A DNA stretch of 47,248 bases from Caloramator fervidus (GTDB lineage Bacteria; Bacillota; Clostridia; Clostridiales; Caloramatoraceae): positions 1 through 47,248 of the forward strand of contig NZ_FNUK01000017.1 in NCBI RefSeq assembly GCF_900108045.1, written 5' to 3'. The translations under genes were made by a program, and so were the position numbers. The notes beneath the pieces were generated by a model that saw only the letters and a list, made by a program, of their open reading frames with translations, was not told where the DNA came from and did not search any database. Below, in pieces: positions 1-9,839 of this stretch (its first letter is position 1; each line of letters starts with the position of its first letter).

Positions 1-28
1 CTTCGTATATTATTATATTTCGACATAA

Positions 29-66
29 AAAAAGAGAATCCTTTTTTTGTGATGGATTCTCTTTTT
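29..66. terminator. Terminator-like hairpin at window edge
   Basis: Two 13-nt arms (29-41 and 54-66) are perfectly complementary with a 12-nt loop. The A-run on one side and T-run on the other make it usable on either strand. It may back up the terminator of the lysine operon or end a gene lying outside the window. Confidence 0.6.
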
Positions 67-91
67 AAAATTATACTTTGTCAACAATCTG

Positions 92-121
92 AAATAAGAA
101 CAGCTTAAGCTGTTCTTATTT
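92..121. terminator. Perfect 30-nt palindrome at the end of kamE
   Basis: Positions 92-121 form a perfect 30-nt palindrome overlapping the kamE stop codon (116-118). As RNA it gives a strong stem ending in a short U-rich tail. It is the likely end of the lysine fermentation operon. Confidence 0.65.
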
Positions 122-913
122 AATACCAGTTAATTTTCTTTTTGCAAATTCTATAGCTATAAATGTTGCTACATCATCTGCAAATTTCCCTGGTCCAAAT
201 CCTGCATCATAGCCTAGTTCTTTAGCAAGTTCATGAGTAATTCTTGGCCCTCCACAAATTAAAAGTATTTTATCCCTTAAGCCTTCTGCTTCAAGAAGCT
301 CAACAAGATGAGTTAAATTTTTTATATGAATATCTTTTTGTGTAACAGTTTGAGAAACTAATAAAACATCTGCCTTTAATTCTATGGCTTTTTTTACAAA
401 TTCCTCATTTGGAACTTGACTTCCTAGGTTATATGCTTCAAACATTTCATATCTTTCTAAACCATAATGCCCTGCATAACCTTTCATATTCATAATGGCA
501 TCAATTCCAACAGTATGGGCATCTGTTCCTGTACTTGCACCTATTACAACGAGCTTCCTACCTATATGTTCTTTAATGTATTGATTTACCTCCTCCATAG
601 ACATAGTTTGAACATCTACTGTCTCAACATGTATAGATGTATAATCAACCGTATGAACTACGCTACCATATACAATAAAAAATGTAAATTCCTTATCAAG
701 AGATGTATGATAAACTACTTGAGGATCTAATATACCCATTTTTTTACAAAGTTGTTTTGCAGCTTCTACAGCTTTTTCACCATCAGGAACAGGAAGAGTA
801 AAACTTAATTGAACCTTACCATCATTCATGGTATCTCCATATGGTTTAACTTTTGTAAGATCTAAGGTTTTATCATAATCCTTCTTTTCAATTGAATATA
901 AACCTCCACCCAT
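116..913 (-). CDS. kamE: Lysine 5,6-aminomutase, beta subunit
   Basis: This is the small, cobalamin-binding subunit of D-lysine/L-beta-lysine 5,6-aminomutase, which moves the terminal amino group of beta-lysine to give 3,5-diaminohexanoate in lysine fermentation. The 265 residues match the family length. The base-off B12 motif D-x-H-x-x-G is at residues 131-136 (His133), and Lys144, in N-M-K-G-Y, falls at the position known to form the PLP Schiff base. The ATG overlaps the stop of kamD (TAATG), with a GGGGGT ribosome site just upstream, so the two subunits are translationally coupled. It is the last gene of the operon. The function follows from family knowledge and intact ligand residues. Confidence 0.96.
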   Translation of the reverse strand: MGGGLYSIEKKDYDKTLDLTKVKPYGDTMNDGKVQLSFTLPVPDGEKAVEAAKQLCKKMGILDPQVVYHTSLDKEFTFFIVYGSVVHTVDYTSIHVETVDVQTMSMEEVNQYIKEHIGRKLVVIGASTGTDAHTVGIDAIMNMKGYAGHYGLERYEMFEAYNLGSQVPNEEFVKKAIELKADVLLVSQTVTQKDIHIKNLTHLVELLEAEGLRDKILLICGGPRITHELAKELGYDAGFGPGKFADDVATFIAIEFAKRKLTGIK

Positions 914-2469
914 TAACTTCTACCCCCTAGCATAAGCTCAATAAACGGATTATAATACTTTTCATCCTTTTCAACAACCCCTTCAAGGCCTTTTCCACCA
1001 TTTGGAGATCTTTTTATATTAGCAAACTTTCCTTGCTCTAAAGTTTTAAACAATCCATCCTTTTCTATTTCCTTTAATAATTCATAAGCTTTATTTAAAA
1101 CTTCATTTGCTCTTCTTTGTATTATTCCATCCTTTTTAAACTCAATTTCATCCCCTAATGCTTCCATATTATTAAAAATATATCTTGCATTTTCAATAGA
1201 AAGAGCTCTATCTTGCATAAATGGAGTATGAATAGCCTCAGTTAGCATTCCAAGAAGATGTATTCTTTGCCCCGTAATTATAGTAACCATATTAAATAAA
1301 GCATCTTGGATATGTCCTTTAAATATATTTCCTGTCATAAATTTTGTAGGAGGCATATACTTCAAAGGAGCTTTAGGGAATATTTCCCTTGCCATTTGTG
1401 CTTGAGCAAGTTCTAATAAAAATCCATTTTTTAAATCTGGATTCATTTCAAAAGCATGTCCAAGTCCCATTTGTTCTTCAGGAATTCCAGCAAGAAGAGC
1501 AAATTGCTCATTTATAAACTGAGAAGCTAAAACTGTATGAGCCTCTTCAACAGCATCTGCAGTTGTAAGATAGTTATCTTCTCCTGTATTTATAATAACT
1601 CCCGCAAATCCATTTATAACCCTTGAAAAGAACTGGTCAATTAATGTCCTTTTCATATTGATATCTCTAAATAAAATTCCATAAAGAGCATCATTTAACA
1701 TAACATCAAGCCTTTCTAAAGCCCCCATAGCTGCAATTTCCGGCATACAAAGTCCAGAGCAATAATTAGTAAGCCTTATATATCTTCCTAACTCTTCGCT
1801 TACCTCATCAAGAGCCTGTCTCATAAGTCTAAAGTTTTCTTGAGTTGCAAATGTTCCCCCAAATCCTTCTGTTGTTGCACCATAAGGAACATAATCTAAA
1901 AGACTCTGTCCTGTAGATCTAATTACTGCAATAATATCTGCTCCTTGTCTTGCTGCCGCTTTAGCTTGAACTATATCTTCATAAATATTACCTGTTGCAA
2001 CTATAACATAAAGAAGAGGTCCTTCTTTATCACCATATTTTCTTAAAAGTTCTTCTCTTTTTTCCCTATTTTTTCTTATTTTTTCTACTGTTTGTTTTGC
2101 AATTTTCATAACTTCAAGTTTTATATCAAATAAATCATGCATAGGAAGTGTAGTTAAATCTATTTCTCCCTTAGCAACCTTTTCTGCTATTTCTTGGGGA
2201 GTAAGTTTAGTATGAAGCATAGCATTTCCAATATATATAGCCGCACCAATTGAAAGTCCATTTCCCTTTTTTATATTATCAACAACAACATTTGGCAGAG
2301 GAACTCCAAAATCATCTACTCCATCTATTCCTAAAAGTCTGCAAACCGTCCTTTCTACAGCAACAGTGGTATGTCTGTCTATAAACTTTTGAGTATCAAG
2401 GGCAATATTTCTTGCACATTCCCTTGCTTTATTTACAATATCCCAATTTAAGTTTAACTTACTTTTCAT
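913..2469 (-). CDS. kamD: Lysine 5,6-aminomutase, alpha subunit
   Basis: This is the large subunit (518 residues) of the adenosylcobalamin- and PLP-dependent lysine 5,6-aminomutase; it forms the TIM barrel that holds substrate and pairs with KamE. The sequence keeps family segments such as the 'ATGNIYEDIVQAKAAARQGAD' region and the C-terminal 'MQDRALSIENARYIFNNME' region. I start it at the ATG at 2469 (MKSKLNLN), because GAGGGTGAGGGG lies directly upstream; a GTG nine bases earlier is in frame but has no better site. The start overlaps the end of kamC by 11 bases. Position between the reactivase genes and kamE supports the call. Confidence 0.96.
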   Translation of the reverse strand: MKSKLNLNWDIVNKARECARNIALDTQKFIDRHTTVAVERTVCRLLGIDGVDDFGVPLPNVVVDNIKKGNGLSIGAAIYIGNAMLHTKLTPQEIAEKVAKGEIDLTTLPMHDLFDIKLEVMKIAKQTVEKIRKNREKREELLRKYGDKEGPLLYVIVATGNIYEDIVQAKAAARQGADIIAVIRSTGQSLLDYVPYGATTEGFGGTFATQENFRLMRQALDEVSEELGRYIRLTNYCSGLCMPEIAAMGALERLDVMLNDALYGILFRDINMKRTLIDQFFSRVINGFAGVIINTGEDNYLTTADAVEEAHTVLASQFINEQFALLAGIPEEQMGLGHAFEMNPDLKNGFLLELAQAQMAREIFPKAPLKYMPPTKFMTGNIFKGHIQDALFNMVTIITGQRIHLLGMLTEAIHTPFMQDRALSIENARYIFNNMEALGDEIEFKKDGIIQRRANEVLNKAYELLKEIEKDGLFKTLEQGKFANIKRSPNGGKGLEGVVEKDEKYYNPFIELMLGGRS

Positions 2470-3922
2470 ACCCCTCACCCTCTTTTAATATATTTTCAGC
2501 CATATTTATAACTTCTTGATTAAAACCTAATAATTTTGATATATTTAAAGCATCTTTAGGAACTTCACTTAAACTTTGAACTTTGACCAACCTATAATCC
2601 ATATATTCCTGTATTACTTCTATAGAATTTTTTAAAGCAAGATCCTTTTTAAGCTTATTAAAATTTACATTTCTCAAACCAATAACTTGATAATGGGACA
2701 TATCATTGTCTACAACACTATCATAATGGGTGGATACTAAAACAAAGCTTTTAAATTTATTAAGATATTTACAGAGTGCTTTTACTATAGCATAACCCTC
2801 TTTAGGATTTGTTCCCCTTGCAACTTCATCAAGGGCAACAAATCCTAAACCAAATTTTACAGCCTCTATAATCTCATTTAATTTTATAATCTCAGCTCCA
2901 AATGTGCTAAGCCCCCTTGATACCGATTGAAGGTCATCTGAAACAAAATATATAAAATCTAATATAGGGAAACTTGCATGTTTAGCAAACACAAAAAACC
3001 CAAGATGCCCCATAAGCAAGTTTAAAGTAATAGTTTTTAAAGTTATACTTTTGCCTCCCATGTTTGCACCGGTTATTACTGTAGTTCCAAATGGGATTTC
3101 AATGGTTATAGGCACAAAATTTTTCCCATTTTTTCTTAACAAGTCTAAAACATAAGGATTTATTTGATTAACAAAACAAATTCTATTATCATCTAAATTA
3201 GGTTTTACAGCATCATATTTGATGGCTAATTTAGCCTTTTCAATTAAAAAATCTAATTTTCCTATAGCTTCAAAATTTTCTTCAAATTTTTTGCTGTAAA
3301 AACTAATTTTTTCAGATAAAATTGTTTTTATTTTTAATTCCTCTTCCTCTTCTTCAATAACTATTCTTAGCCTTTCTTCCTTTAAAATATCTATAATTTT
3401 TTCATCTAATTCATATAATATTTTTCTTTCTATATCTAACTTTTTATTTCTAATCTCCTCTAGCTTTTTAGAATATGCACTATAAATATGAAATGTAGGC
3501 ATATTTTTTCCTTCAGGATCCAAAAGCTTAAAAACATCTTCTAAGGAGTTTAAATTTATAAAATAAAGACCTGCCTGCAAAATTAAATTTCTTAGAGCAT
3601 TTGAATTTAAACAGAAATTCTTAATTTCAAATAGCTCTACTTCATCTAAAACACAGCCATTTTTGCACCTTGATATGCTTTTTCGTATATCTTTAAACTT
3701 TAAAAGAATCGTCTCTATATCTTCAAATATTTCGTTATTATATCTTAACTTTTCAATAACTTTTTCTAGTTCATCAAATTCTCTTATTAAAAGTTCCTTT
3801 TCATGCTTTTTATAAAATTTTAAATTTCTTTTTTTATCCATTCCAAAAATAGTTTTAGGTTGTAATTGATCATAAACATATTCAAATCCTATCTCTTTTA
3901 AATCTATATCAAAAAACTTCAT
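2459..3922 (-). CDS. kamC: MutS-like ATPase, lysine 5,6-aminomutase reactivase subunit KamC
   Basis: The 487 residues resemble the ATPase half of MutS proteins but lack the mismatch-recognition domains. Walker A is at 284-292 (TGANMGGKS), a Walker B-like 'FVALDE' at 361-366 and an 'STHYD' switch at 397-401. A charged, probably coiled-coil stretch lies around 150-235. Genes like this sit between kamA and kamD in lysine fermenters and are annotated as the ATPase of a two-part reactivase that releases damaged cobalamin from the mutase. It overlaps kamB upstream (TAATG) and kamD downstream. The DNA repair name often given to it by similarity is very likely wrong here; the reactivase role is inferred from family and context. 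Confidence 0.85.
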   Translation of the reverse strand: MKFFDIDLKEIGFEYVYDQLQPKTIFGMDKKRNLKFYKKHEKELLIREFDELEKVIEKLRYNNEIFEDIETILLKFKDIRKSISRCKNGCVLDEVELFEIKNFCLNSNALRNLILQAGLYFINLNSLEDVFKLLDPEGKNMPTFHIYSAYSKKLEEIRNKKLDIERKILYELDEKIIDILKEERLRIVIEEEEEELKIKTILSEKISFYSKKFEENFEAIGKLDFLIEKAKLAIKYDAVKPNLDDNRICFVNQINPYVLDLLRKNGKNFVPITIEIPFGTTVITGANMGGKSITLKTITLNLLMGHLGFFVFAKHASFPILDFIYFVSDDLQSVSRGLSTFGAEIIKLNEIIEAVKFGLGFVALDEVARGTNPKEGYAIVKALCKYLNKFKSFVLVSTHYDSVVDNDMSHYQVIGLRNVNFNKLKKDLALKNSIEVIQEYMDYRLVKVQSLSEVPKDALNISKLLGFNQEVINMAENILKEGEGYEK

Positions 3923-4950
3923 TACTTTTCATCTCCTAATACATTTAAAACAGGAATATTTACTCTATGCCTCATCTTTTCTAAAAACACTTTAGAATCA
4001 AATTCATACCCATAAGGAGATTTTGGGTTTATAGTAATACAAACAACATTTATAGGCAATAAAACTTTAATTTTTCCACCACTTTTTATAAAAACATTCA
4101 ATATATCTGTGCTTAAAAACAACTTTGTTCCATCTTCTACCAAAAATATTTTTTCTTTATATTTATCAGTAGACTTTATTATGTCTTCTAAAGTCTTATC
4201 CGTTAAAACCCCCTTAATAACAACATAAATTACATCCTCATTTAAATTTTCAACTATATATTTAGAAGATTCCAACGATGTTAAAACGTCTACGGTTTTA
4301 TAAGAATAATCCTTATATATAAAACCAAGCCTTGCTTTTTTTAATATTTCATGGGCTAACTTTAAAATTATTTCATTACTTTCTTTTTCTGTTGATAAAA
4401 GCCTTAAAGTATGTTCTGTTTTATCAATAACTTCATTTAAACTTTTTGACAAAGCTGCACCCGTTGACAAAATTGTTGCCTGTGTAATGCTCGGGGATGC
4501 CATAGTTTTTCTACTTAAAGCACCATCTACCAAAACCTTATCTACTCCAAAATTTATTATTTTATTACTTACTTCTTTTATTAAGGAATTAGCAGAAGGA
4601 CCTGCAAGCTCTACATATCCATCACTTAGAGCTTTACCTATTATAATTTCTCCTAAAGGAGTATAAATACCTGTAGTTTCTAAAATCTCTTTAGTAACAT
4701 CAGATTTTAAAAACAATTCTTTACAAGTTGCAAATATAGTCCCTTTTTCCACATAAATTTTTGGTTTTTGTGTATTTGTAACTCTATCAGTATCTTCTCC
4801 ATCTCTTCCTATTGATGTAAGACCAAGGAGGTAACCCCCCCTGGTCTTATTTATTATGTGATTTAAAACAGTTGTCTTTCCTACATTTTTTTCCATTCCT
4901 ATTATTGATATGGTTTTATAAGGTTTTATAAGACTTAAAATATCACTCAT
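3922..4950 (-). CDS. kamB: Lysine 5,6-aminomutase reactivase subunit KamB
   Basis: This 342-residue protein has an N-terminal P-loop-like motif (residues 18-27, GMEKNVGKTT) and no other domain I can name with certainty. Its place directly between kamA and the MutS-like kamC is the conserved arrangement in lysine fermenters, where the pair is named as reactivase of the B12-dependent 5,6-aminomutase. I choose the ATG at 4950 (MSDILSLIKPYK), which has GAGGT seven bases upstream. An earlier in-frame start at 4977 would extend further into kamA and has no good ribosome site. The gene overlaps kamA by eight bases. Function rests mainly on context. Confidence 0.8.
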   Translation of the reverse strand: MSDILSLIKPYKTISIIGMEKNVGKTTVLNHIINKTRGGYLLGLTSIGRDGEDTDRVTNTQKPKIYVEKGTIFATCKELFLKSDVTKEILETTGIYTPLGEIIIGKALSDGYVELAGPSANSLIKEVSNKIINFGVDKVLVDGALSRKTMASPSITQATILSTGAALSKSLNEVIDKTEHTLRLLSTEKESNEIILKLAHEILKKARLGFIYKDYSYKTVDVLTSLESSKYIVENLNEDVIYVVIKGVLTDKTLEDIIKSTDKYKEKIFLVEDGTKLFLSTDILNVFIKSGGKIKVLLPINVVCITINPKSPYGYEFDSKVFLEKMRHRVNIPVLNVLGDEK

Positions 4951-6199
4951 GCTTACGACCTCTTTGTTTTCTTTCAAGTCCTTCAGGTTCTAATGAAAGT
5001 TGATTACCTTGTAATAATCCAGCAACGCCAATTATCTTTTCCTGTCTTTCACCCTTACAAATTTCACAATTGCAGCTTGGAATATATTCCTCTGGTTCTG
5101 TATAGGTTGTTATAACACCCTCAAAGTTTCTTAAAATTACTTTGTTATGACTCATGGAAACTATATAGTTTGGCATAACAGGTATTTTTCCTCCACCACC
5201 TGGAGCATCAACAACAAAAGTTGGAACAGCATAACCTGATGTATGTCCTCTTAAACCTTCTATAATTTCTATTCCCTTTGAAACGGAAGTTCTAAAATGT
5301 TGCAATCCTAAAGAAAGGTCGCACTGATAGATATAATATGGCCTTACCCTCATCTTAACAAGTTCATGAACAAGCTTTTTCATAACATGAACACAGTCAT
5401 TTACTCCCCTTAAAAGTACAGATTGATTTCCAAGTGGTATTCCTGCATCGGCTAAGAGCTCTATAGCTTTCTTTGACTCTTCTGTAACTTCATTTGGATG
5501 GTTAAAGTGAGTATTTAACCATATTGGATGATATTTTTTAAGCATATTTACTAATTCTTTTGTAATTCTTTGAGGCATTACAACAGGAGTTCTTGAACCA
5601 ATCCTTATTATTTCGACATGAGGAATCTCTCTAAGTTTTCTTATGATATATTCAAGCTTGTCATCAGATAATGTTAATGGATCTCCTCCAGATATTAAAA
5701 CATCTCTTATAACCGGAGTATTTTTAATATATTCAATGGCCTTTTCTATTTTTTCCATAGGCATTGGCATATCGTTTTGACCTGCAAATCTTCTCCTTGT
5801 ACAATGCCTGCAATACATTGAGCATTGATCTGTAACTAAAAGCAAAACTCTATCTGGATACCTATGCGTTAATCCAGAAACTGGAGAATCTGTATCTTCA
5901 TGTAATGGATCTAATAAATCTTCCTTTGCCTTAGAAAGTTCATTTATAGTTGGAATGGCTTGTTTTCTTATAGGGTCATTAGGATCATTAGGATCAATAA
6001 GTGATAAGTAATAAGGGGTTATAGCCATTCTTAAAGTTTGAAGACACTTTTCAACTCCTTTTTCCTCTTCTTGTGTTAAAGGAATATATTTTTTTAAATC
6101 CTCTAAAGTTTCTATTCTATTTTTTAGTTGCCATTTCCAGTCATTCCAAAGTTCATCAGGAACATCTTTAAAAAGTTCATACCTTCTATAAACCTTCAT
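4943..6199 (-). CDS. kamA: Lysine 2,3-aminomutase (radical SAM)
   Basis: KamA converts L-lysine to L-beta-lysine, the first step of the pathway. The 418-residue protein carries the radical SAM cluster motif C-x3-C-x2-C at Cys126, Cys130 and Cys133. The PLP lysine is Lys338 in P-G-G-G-G-K-I-P. The structural zinc ligands are Cys269 near the middle and Cys376, Cys378 and Cys381 near the C-terminus. These positions agree with the characterised clostridial enzyme, so this is expected to be active, unlike shorter KamA-like proteins of unclear role. It follows kdd after a 21-base gap and a G-rich ribosome site, and overlaps kamB at its 3' end. Confidence 0.97.
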   Translation of the reverse strand: MKVYRRYELFKDVPDELWNDWKWQLKNRIETLEDLKKYIPLTQEEEKGVEKCLQTLRMAITPYYLSLIDPNDPNDPIRKQAIPTINELSKAKEDLLDPLHEDTDSPVSGLTHRYPDRVLLLVTDQCSMYCRHCTRRRFAGQNDMPMPMEKIEKAIEYIKNTPVIRDVLISGGDPLTLSDDKLEYIIRKLREIPHVEIIRIGSRTPVVMPQRITKELVNMLKKYHPIWLNTHFNHPNEVTEESKKAIELLADAGIPLGNQSVLLRGVNDCVHVMKKLVHELVKMRVRPYYIYQCDLSLGLQHFRTSVSKGIEIIEGLRGHTSGYAVPTFVVDAPGGGGKIPVMPNYIVSMSHNKVILRNFEGVITTYTEPEEYIPSCNCEICKGERQEKIIGVAGLLQGNQLSLEPEGLERKQRGRKHE

Positions 6200-6220
6200 T
6201 TCCCCCCACCCCTTAAAACA

Positions 6221-7261
6221 TTACTTTGCATACATGCTTTCAAAAACTTTTCTTAACTTTTCATTTTCTCTTAATTCTTGTAAAGTAATTTCAGCATGTC
6301 CTTTAGTATATCCATTTCCTATAATCATGGTAACATCCTTTCCAACTCCTTCTGCTCCTAAAGCTGCCTTTGTAAAACTTGTTGCCATTGAGAAAAAGTA
6401 AACAATACCTTCATCCTTTACAGGAAGGATAGACGACATCTCAGTATTTGGAACATTTACACAATTTATTGATATATCTACCTCTTTTCCATCATTTGCT
6501 TCTAAAGTTTTATTTAACACTTCAACAGGCTTTTGAGCATCAGCAACTATTACTTTATGGCATAATCCTAAATCTTCTAACTTTTGTTTATCCTTTTCGG
6601 TTTTTACAAGTCCTATAACCCTACCAGTTGGACCTACTCTTTTCATAGCTTCATAACAACAAAGCATTCCTGATTTTCCTGCAGCTCCTAATATCAAAAC
6701 GCTTTGACCTGGCTTTACAAGCTTTGCTGTTTGGGCAGGTGCTCCAGCAACATCAAGAGCAGCTAAAGCTAGAGTTTCATCCATATCATCTGGAAGCTTT
6801 GCATAAATACCACTTTCAAACAATATAGCTTTGCCTTTAATTTCAACTCTATCTATATCAGGTTTAATATCTATTATTTCATCGATTCTTAAAGGAGTTA
6901 AAGATAACGATACTAAAGTTGCTATTTTATCACCAACTTTTAAATCTGTTTTTCCAACTAATGCATCTCCTATTTTTTCAACTATTCCTATAAGCATTCC
7001 ACCTGATCCCGTTACAGGATTTTGCATTTTTCCTCTTTCGTTAACTATTTCTAAAATTCTCTTTTTTATTTTTTCTATATCCCCTCCTTGTTCTTCTTTT
7101 ATTTGAGTAAAACTAGCCGAATCTATGTTTAATGCTATAACATCAATAAGTATTTCATTATCGTAAATTTCCATATCATTTGAAATCTTTAATGCTGGTT
7201 GAGGCAACACCCCTTGAGGTTCTATAACTCTATGTGTTCCATATTTACAACCCTTTTTCAT
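6221..7261 (-). CDS. kdd: L-erythro-3,5-diaminohexanoate dehydrogenase
   Basis: Kdd oxidatively deaminates 3,5-diaminohexanoate to 3-keto-5-aminohexanoate with NAD(P)+. The 346 residues match the family length. An alcohol-dehydrogenase-like fold is visible: an N-terminal catalytic part with the glycine-rich 'VTGSGGMLIG' turn and a Rossmann segment 'VLILGAAGKSGMLCCYEAMKRVG' around residues 190-212. ATG follows AGGAGGG. The gene sits between ctfB and kamA, the same neighbours as in known lysine fermentation clusters, which separates it from ordinary zinc alcohol dehydrogenases. Confidence 0.95.
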   Translation of the reverse strand: MKKGCKYGTHRVIEPQGVLPQPALKISNDMEIYDNEILIDVIALNIDSASFTQIKEEQGGDIEKIKKRILEIVNERGKMQNPVTGSGGMLIGIVEKIGDALVGKTDLKVGDKIATLVSLSLTPLRIDEIIDIKPDIDRVEIKGKAILFESGIYAKLPDDMDETLALAALDVAGAPAQTAKLVKPGQSVLILGAAGKSGMLCCYEAMKRVGPTGRVIGLVKTEKDKQKLEDLGLCHKVIVADAQKPVEVLNKTLEANDGKEVDISINCVNVPNTEMSSILPVKDEGIVYFFSMATSFTKAALGAEGVGKDVTMIIGNGYTKGHAEITLQELRENEKLRKVFESMYAK

Positions 7262-7271
7262 AAAATCCCTC

Positions 7272-7937
7272 CTAAATATCCATTATCTTTACATTTTCAG
7301 GTATTATAAGATCAGCTTCAGTTAAAGATTTTATTTCATCTATTGTAGTATCTTTATATATTTCTTTTAAAACCAATCCCTTATCAGTAACTTCTAAAAC
7401 ACAAAGCTCTGTAACAATCATGTTAACTTCTCCCTTTGCAGTTAAAGGAAGTCTACACTTTTTTAAAATTTTAGGTTGTCCTTTACTTGTATGTTGCATT
7501 GCAACAATAACTTTTTTAGCACCAACAACAAGATCCATAGCTCCACCCATGCCTGGAACCATCTTTCCTGGTATTATCCAATTTGCTAAATTTCCTTCTT
7601 GGTCAACTTCTAATGCTCCAAGAACTGTAACATCTACATGCCCACCTCTTATAAGGGCAAAAGACATCGAACTATCAAAAAAGGCACCATATGGCATTAT
7701 AGTTACAGGAACTCCCCCAGCATTAGTTATATCCTTATCTTCTTTTCCTTTTTCAGGAGCTGGACCCATTCCAACCATACCATTCTCAGATTGAAAAATT
7801 ATGTTAACACCTTCTTTTACATAATTTGCCACTAAAGTAGGAAGGCCTATTCCTAAATTTACAAGTTGACCATCCTTTAATTCTTTGGCAACTCTTTTAG
7901 CAATTATTTCTTTAGCTAATTCTTGATTTGGAATCAA
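7272..7937 (-). CDS. ctfB: Acetoacetate:butyrate/acetate CoA-transferase, beta subunit
   Basis: This 221-residue subunit carries the catalytic glutamate of class I CoA-transferases in the '[10 protein letters not shown]' segment (about residues 50-60). With CtfA it moves CoA between butyryl-CoA (or acetyl-CoA) and acetoacetate, so the acetoacetate released by Kce can be used as acetoacetyl-CoA. The start is a TTG at 7937, one base after the ctfA stop, with AAGGGGGCGAG upstream; the resulting N-terminus ([19 protein letters not shown]) matches relatives. The exact CoA donor cannot be read from sequence. Confidence 0.93.
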   Translation of the reverse strand: MIPNQELAKEIIAKRVAKELKDGQLVNLGIGLPTLVANYVKEGVNIIFQSENGMVGMGPAPEKGKEDKDITNAGGVPVTIMPYGAFFDSSMSFALIRGGHVDVTVLGALEVDQEGNLANWIIPGKMVPGMGGAMDLVVGAKKVIVAMQHTSKGQPKILKKCRLPLTAKGEVNMIVTELCVLEVTDKGLVLKEIYKDTTIDEIKSLTEADLIIPENVKIMDI

Positions 7938-7938
7938 T

Positions 7939-8592
7939 TTACTCGCCCCCTTTTATAACATAATCAACCAATACACCAGGAGTCATTGCATCCTCTGGTC
8001 TTAATTCTCCAATTTTTACAATATTTTCAGCTTCAACTATAACAGTATCAGCTGCAAGGGCAATTATAGGATTAAAGTTTCTTGTAGTTCCCCTATAAAA
8101 TGTATTTCCAAATTCATCTACTATACTTCCCTTTATAAGGGCAATATCAGCCCTTAATGGAAGTTCTAATAAATATTCTCTGCCATTTATAACTATCTTT
8201 TGTTTTCCTTCTTCAACAATTGTTCCAACTCCAGTTGGAGTCAAAACCCCTCCAAGTCCACTGCCACCTGCTCTAATTCTTTCTATTAAAGTTCCCTGAG
8301 GACAAAGTTCAACTTCCAATTTACCTTCATTCATAAGTCTTCCTGTTTCTGGATTAGTTCCAATGTGGGATACTATAACTTTTTTAACTTGTCCATTAAC
8401 AATCAATCTTCCTATACCTTTATCTGGGAAAGATGTATCATTTGCAATTATTGTTAAATCTTTAACATTCAAATTTATTAACAAATCTATTAGTTTTTCA
8501 GGTGTTCCACAAGCTAAAAAGCCACCAATCATTAAAGTCATACCATTTTTAAATAAAGGCTTTATTTTTTCAATATCTACAACTTTATTCAT
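7939..8592 (-). CDS. ctfA: Acetoacetate:butyrate/acetate CoA-transferase, alpha subunit
   Basis: This is the 217-residue alpha subunit (AtoD/CtfA family) with the characteristic '[15 protein letters not shown]' N-terminal segment and '[18 protein letters not shown]' loop, both typical of the CoA-binding half. It is encoded directly before ctfB. ATG with GAGGTGATAGT upstream. In this cluster its job is the reactivation of acetoacetate; the same pair is used in solvent-forming clostridia for a different physiological purpose. Confidence 0.93.
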   Translation of the reverse strand: MNKVVDIEKIKPLFKNGMTLMIGGFLACGTPEKLIDLLINLNVKDLTIIANDTSFPDKGIGRLIVNGQVKKVIVSHIGTNPETGRLMNEGKLEVELCPQGTLIERIRAGGSGLGGVLTPTGVGTIVEEGKQKIVINGREYLLELPLRADIALIKGSIVDEFGNTFYRGTTRNFNPIIALAADTVIVEAENIVKIGELRPEDAMTPGVLVDYVIKGGE

Positions 8593-8596
8593 ACTA

Positions 8597-9418
8597 TCAC
8601 CTCTTTATACCTAATATTTGCCTTGCTTCATCAGGAGTTGCTATTTCTCTTCCTAATTCCTTTGCAATCCTAACAACTTTTTCAACAAGCTCGCCGTTAG
8701 ACTTTGCAAGAACACCTTTTGATATGTATACATTATCTTCAAATCCAACTCTAACATGTCCACCCATAATAATTGCCATAGTAGCAAGTGGAATTTCATA
8801 CCTTCCTATACCTGTTACTGTCCAAGTTGCATCCTTTGGAATACTTTCTACCATAAATAGAAGATCCCTTGGTTCTCCTGAAATTCCTCCATTAACCCCC
8901 ATAACAAAGTTAAAATGTAAAGGAGCCTTTATATAACCTTTTTTATGAAGTCTCAAGGCCATATCTATCATACCTTTATCAAATACCTCAAGTTCAGGTT
9001 TTATTCCAAGTTCGTTCATTTTTTGTGCAAAATAGATTATAGTATTTTCAGTATTGACAAAAATATCATCTCCTCCAAAATTTAAAGTTCCACAATCTAA
9101 CGTAGCCATTTCTGGCTTTAGGTAAATAGGTTGTAGTCTTTCTTCATTAGTCATCCCTACTGCTCCACCTGTTGATGGTTGTATAATTACATCTGGACAT
9201 CTTTCTTTTATAGCCTCTATACATACTTTAAATCTTTCTATGTCTTGAGTTGGAGTTCCATCGTCATATCTTACATGAAGATGAATTATACTTGCTCCTG
9301 CCTTATATGCTGCTTCTGCTTCTTTTGCAATCTCTTCAACAGTATAAGGAACATTAGGGTTATGCTTTTTAGTTACCTCCGCTCCACATATGGCAGCGGT
9401 AATAATAAGTTTTTCCAT
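8597..9418 (-). CDS. kce: 3-keto-5-aminohexanoate cleavage enzyme
   Basis: Kce belongs to the BKACE family. It condenses acetyl-CoA with 3-keto-5-aminohexanoate and splits the product to 3-aminobutyryl-CoA and acetoacetate. The 273-residue TIM barrel shows the zinc-binding 'IHLHVR' strand (residues 45-50) and the later 'GGHVRVGFEDNVYI' segment that is diagnostic for the family. ATG at 9418 follows AGGAGGGG. Among the many BKACE specificities, the lysine-pathway one is assigned because kal precedes it and ctfAB and kdd follow. Confidence 0.96.
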   Translation of the reverse strand: MEKLIITAAICGAEVTKKHNPNVPYTVEEIAKEAEAAYKAGASIIHLHVRYDDGTPTQDIERFKVCIEAIKERCPDVIIQPSTGGAVGMTNEERLQPIYLKPEMATLDCGTLNFGGDDIFVNTENTIIYFAQKMNELGIKPELEVFDKGMIDMALRLHKKGYIKAPLHFNFVMGVNGGISGEPRDLLFMVESIPKDATWTVTGIGRYEIPLATMAIIMGGHVRVGFEDNVYISKGVLAKSNGELVEKVVRIAKELGREIATPDEARQILGIKR

Positions 9419-9428
9419 AAAACCCCTC

Positions 9429-9815
9429 CTATTTTTTAAATCTTTGCTTGTCCTTTGGAACTACACAAGTTCCGCTTGCTTTACATACTATTATAGGTTC
9501 TTCTAAAACCTCGGCTGCTGAATCATTTATATCAGGTCGTGCTTGTATAACTTTTCTTGCAACAAATTTCATCTTCCTTGATGTATTACCAACTTCAACA
9601 ATTTCCCCTTCTGCCTCAATATAATCTCCTGCATAAACTGGAGCTAGAAATTCTATTGAATCATATGCTCTAAATAACCCTTCATCTCCATCATGCCTTA
9701 TTAAAAGCTCTGTAGCCACATCCCCAAATAAATTTAGTATTCTTGCTCCATCAACTAAATTACCTCCATAGTGTGCATCATGCAGGCTCATTCTAACCCT
9801 AATCAATGCCTTCAA
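9429..9815 (-). CDS. kal: 3-aminobutyryl-CoA ammonia-lyase
   Basis: Kal removes ammonia from L-3-aminobutyryl-CoA to give crotonyl-CoA. It is a small hot-dog-fold protein; '[20 protein letters not shown]' near the N-terminus is the family segment. I place the start at TTG 9815, giving 128 residues, because AAGGGGGG lies seven bases upstream. The longer frame from ATG 9833 would encode the ribosome site itself as Gly-Gly. It is the first gene of the lysine operon and lies just downstream of the lysine riboswitch expression platform, so its translation start is the one the switch would affect directly. Confidence 0.93.
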   Translation of the reverse strand: MKALIRVRMSLHDAHYGGNLVDGARILNLFGDVATELLIRHDGDEGLFRAYDSIEFLAPVYAGDYIEAEGEIVEVGNTSRKMKFVARKVIQARPDINDSAAEVLEEPIIVCKASGTCVVPKDKQRFKK

Positions 9816-9839
9816 AATAATCCCCCCTTGCATTATATA

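Noticed and set aside
2459-3922. MutS-family DNA mismatch repair gene
   Set aside because: The protein lacks the mismatch-binding domains and is embedded by overlaps between kamB and kamD, so the reactivase assignment is better.
7420-7794. 124-codon plus-strand open frame
   Set aside because: It is the antisense shadow of ctfB, without ribosome site or family features.
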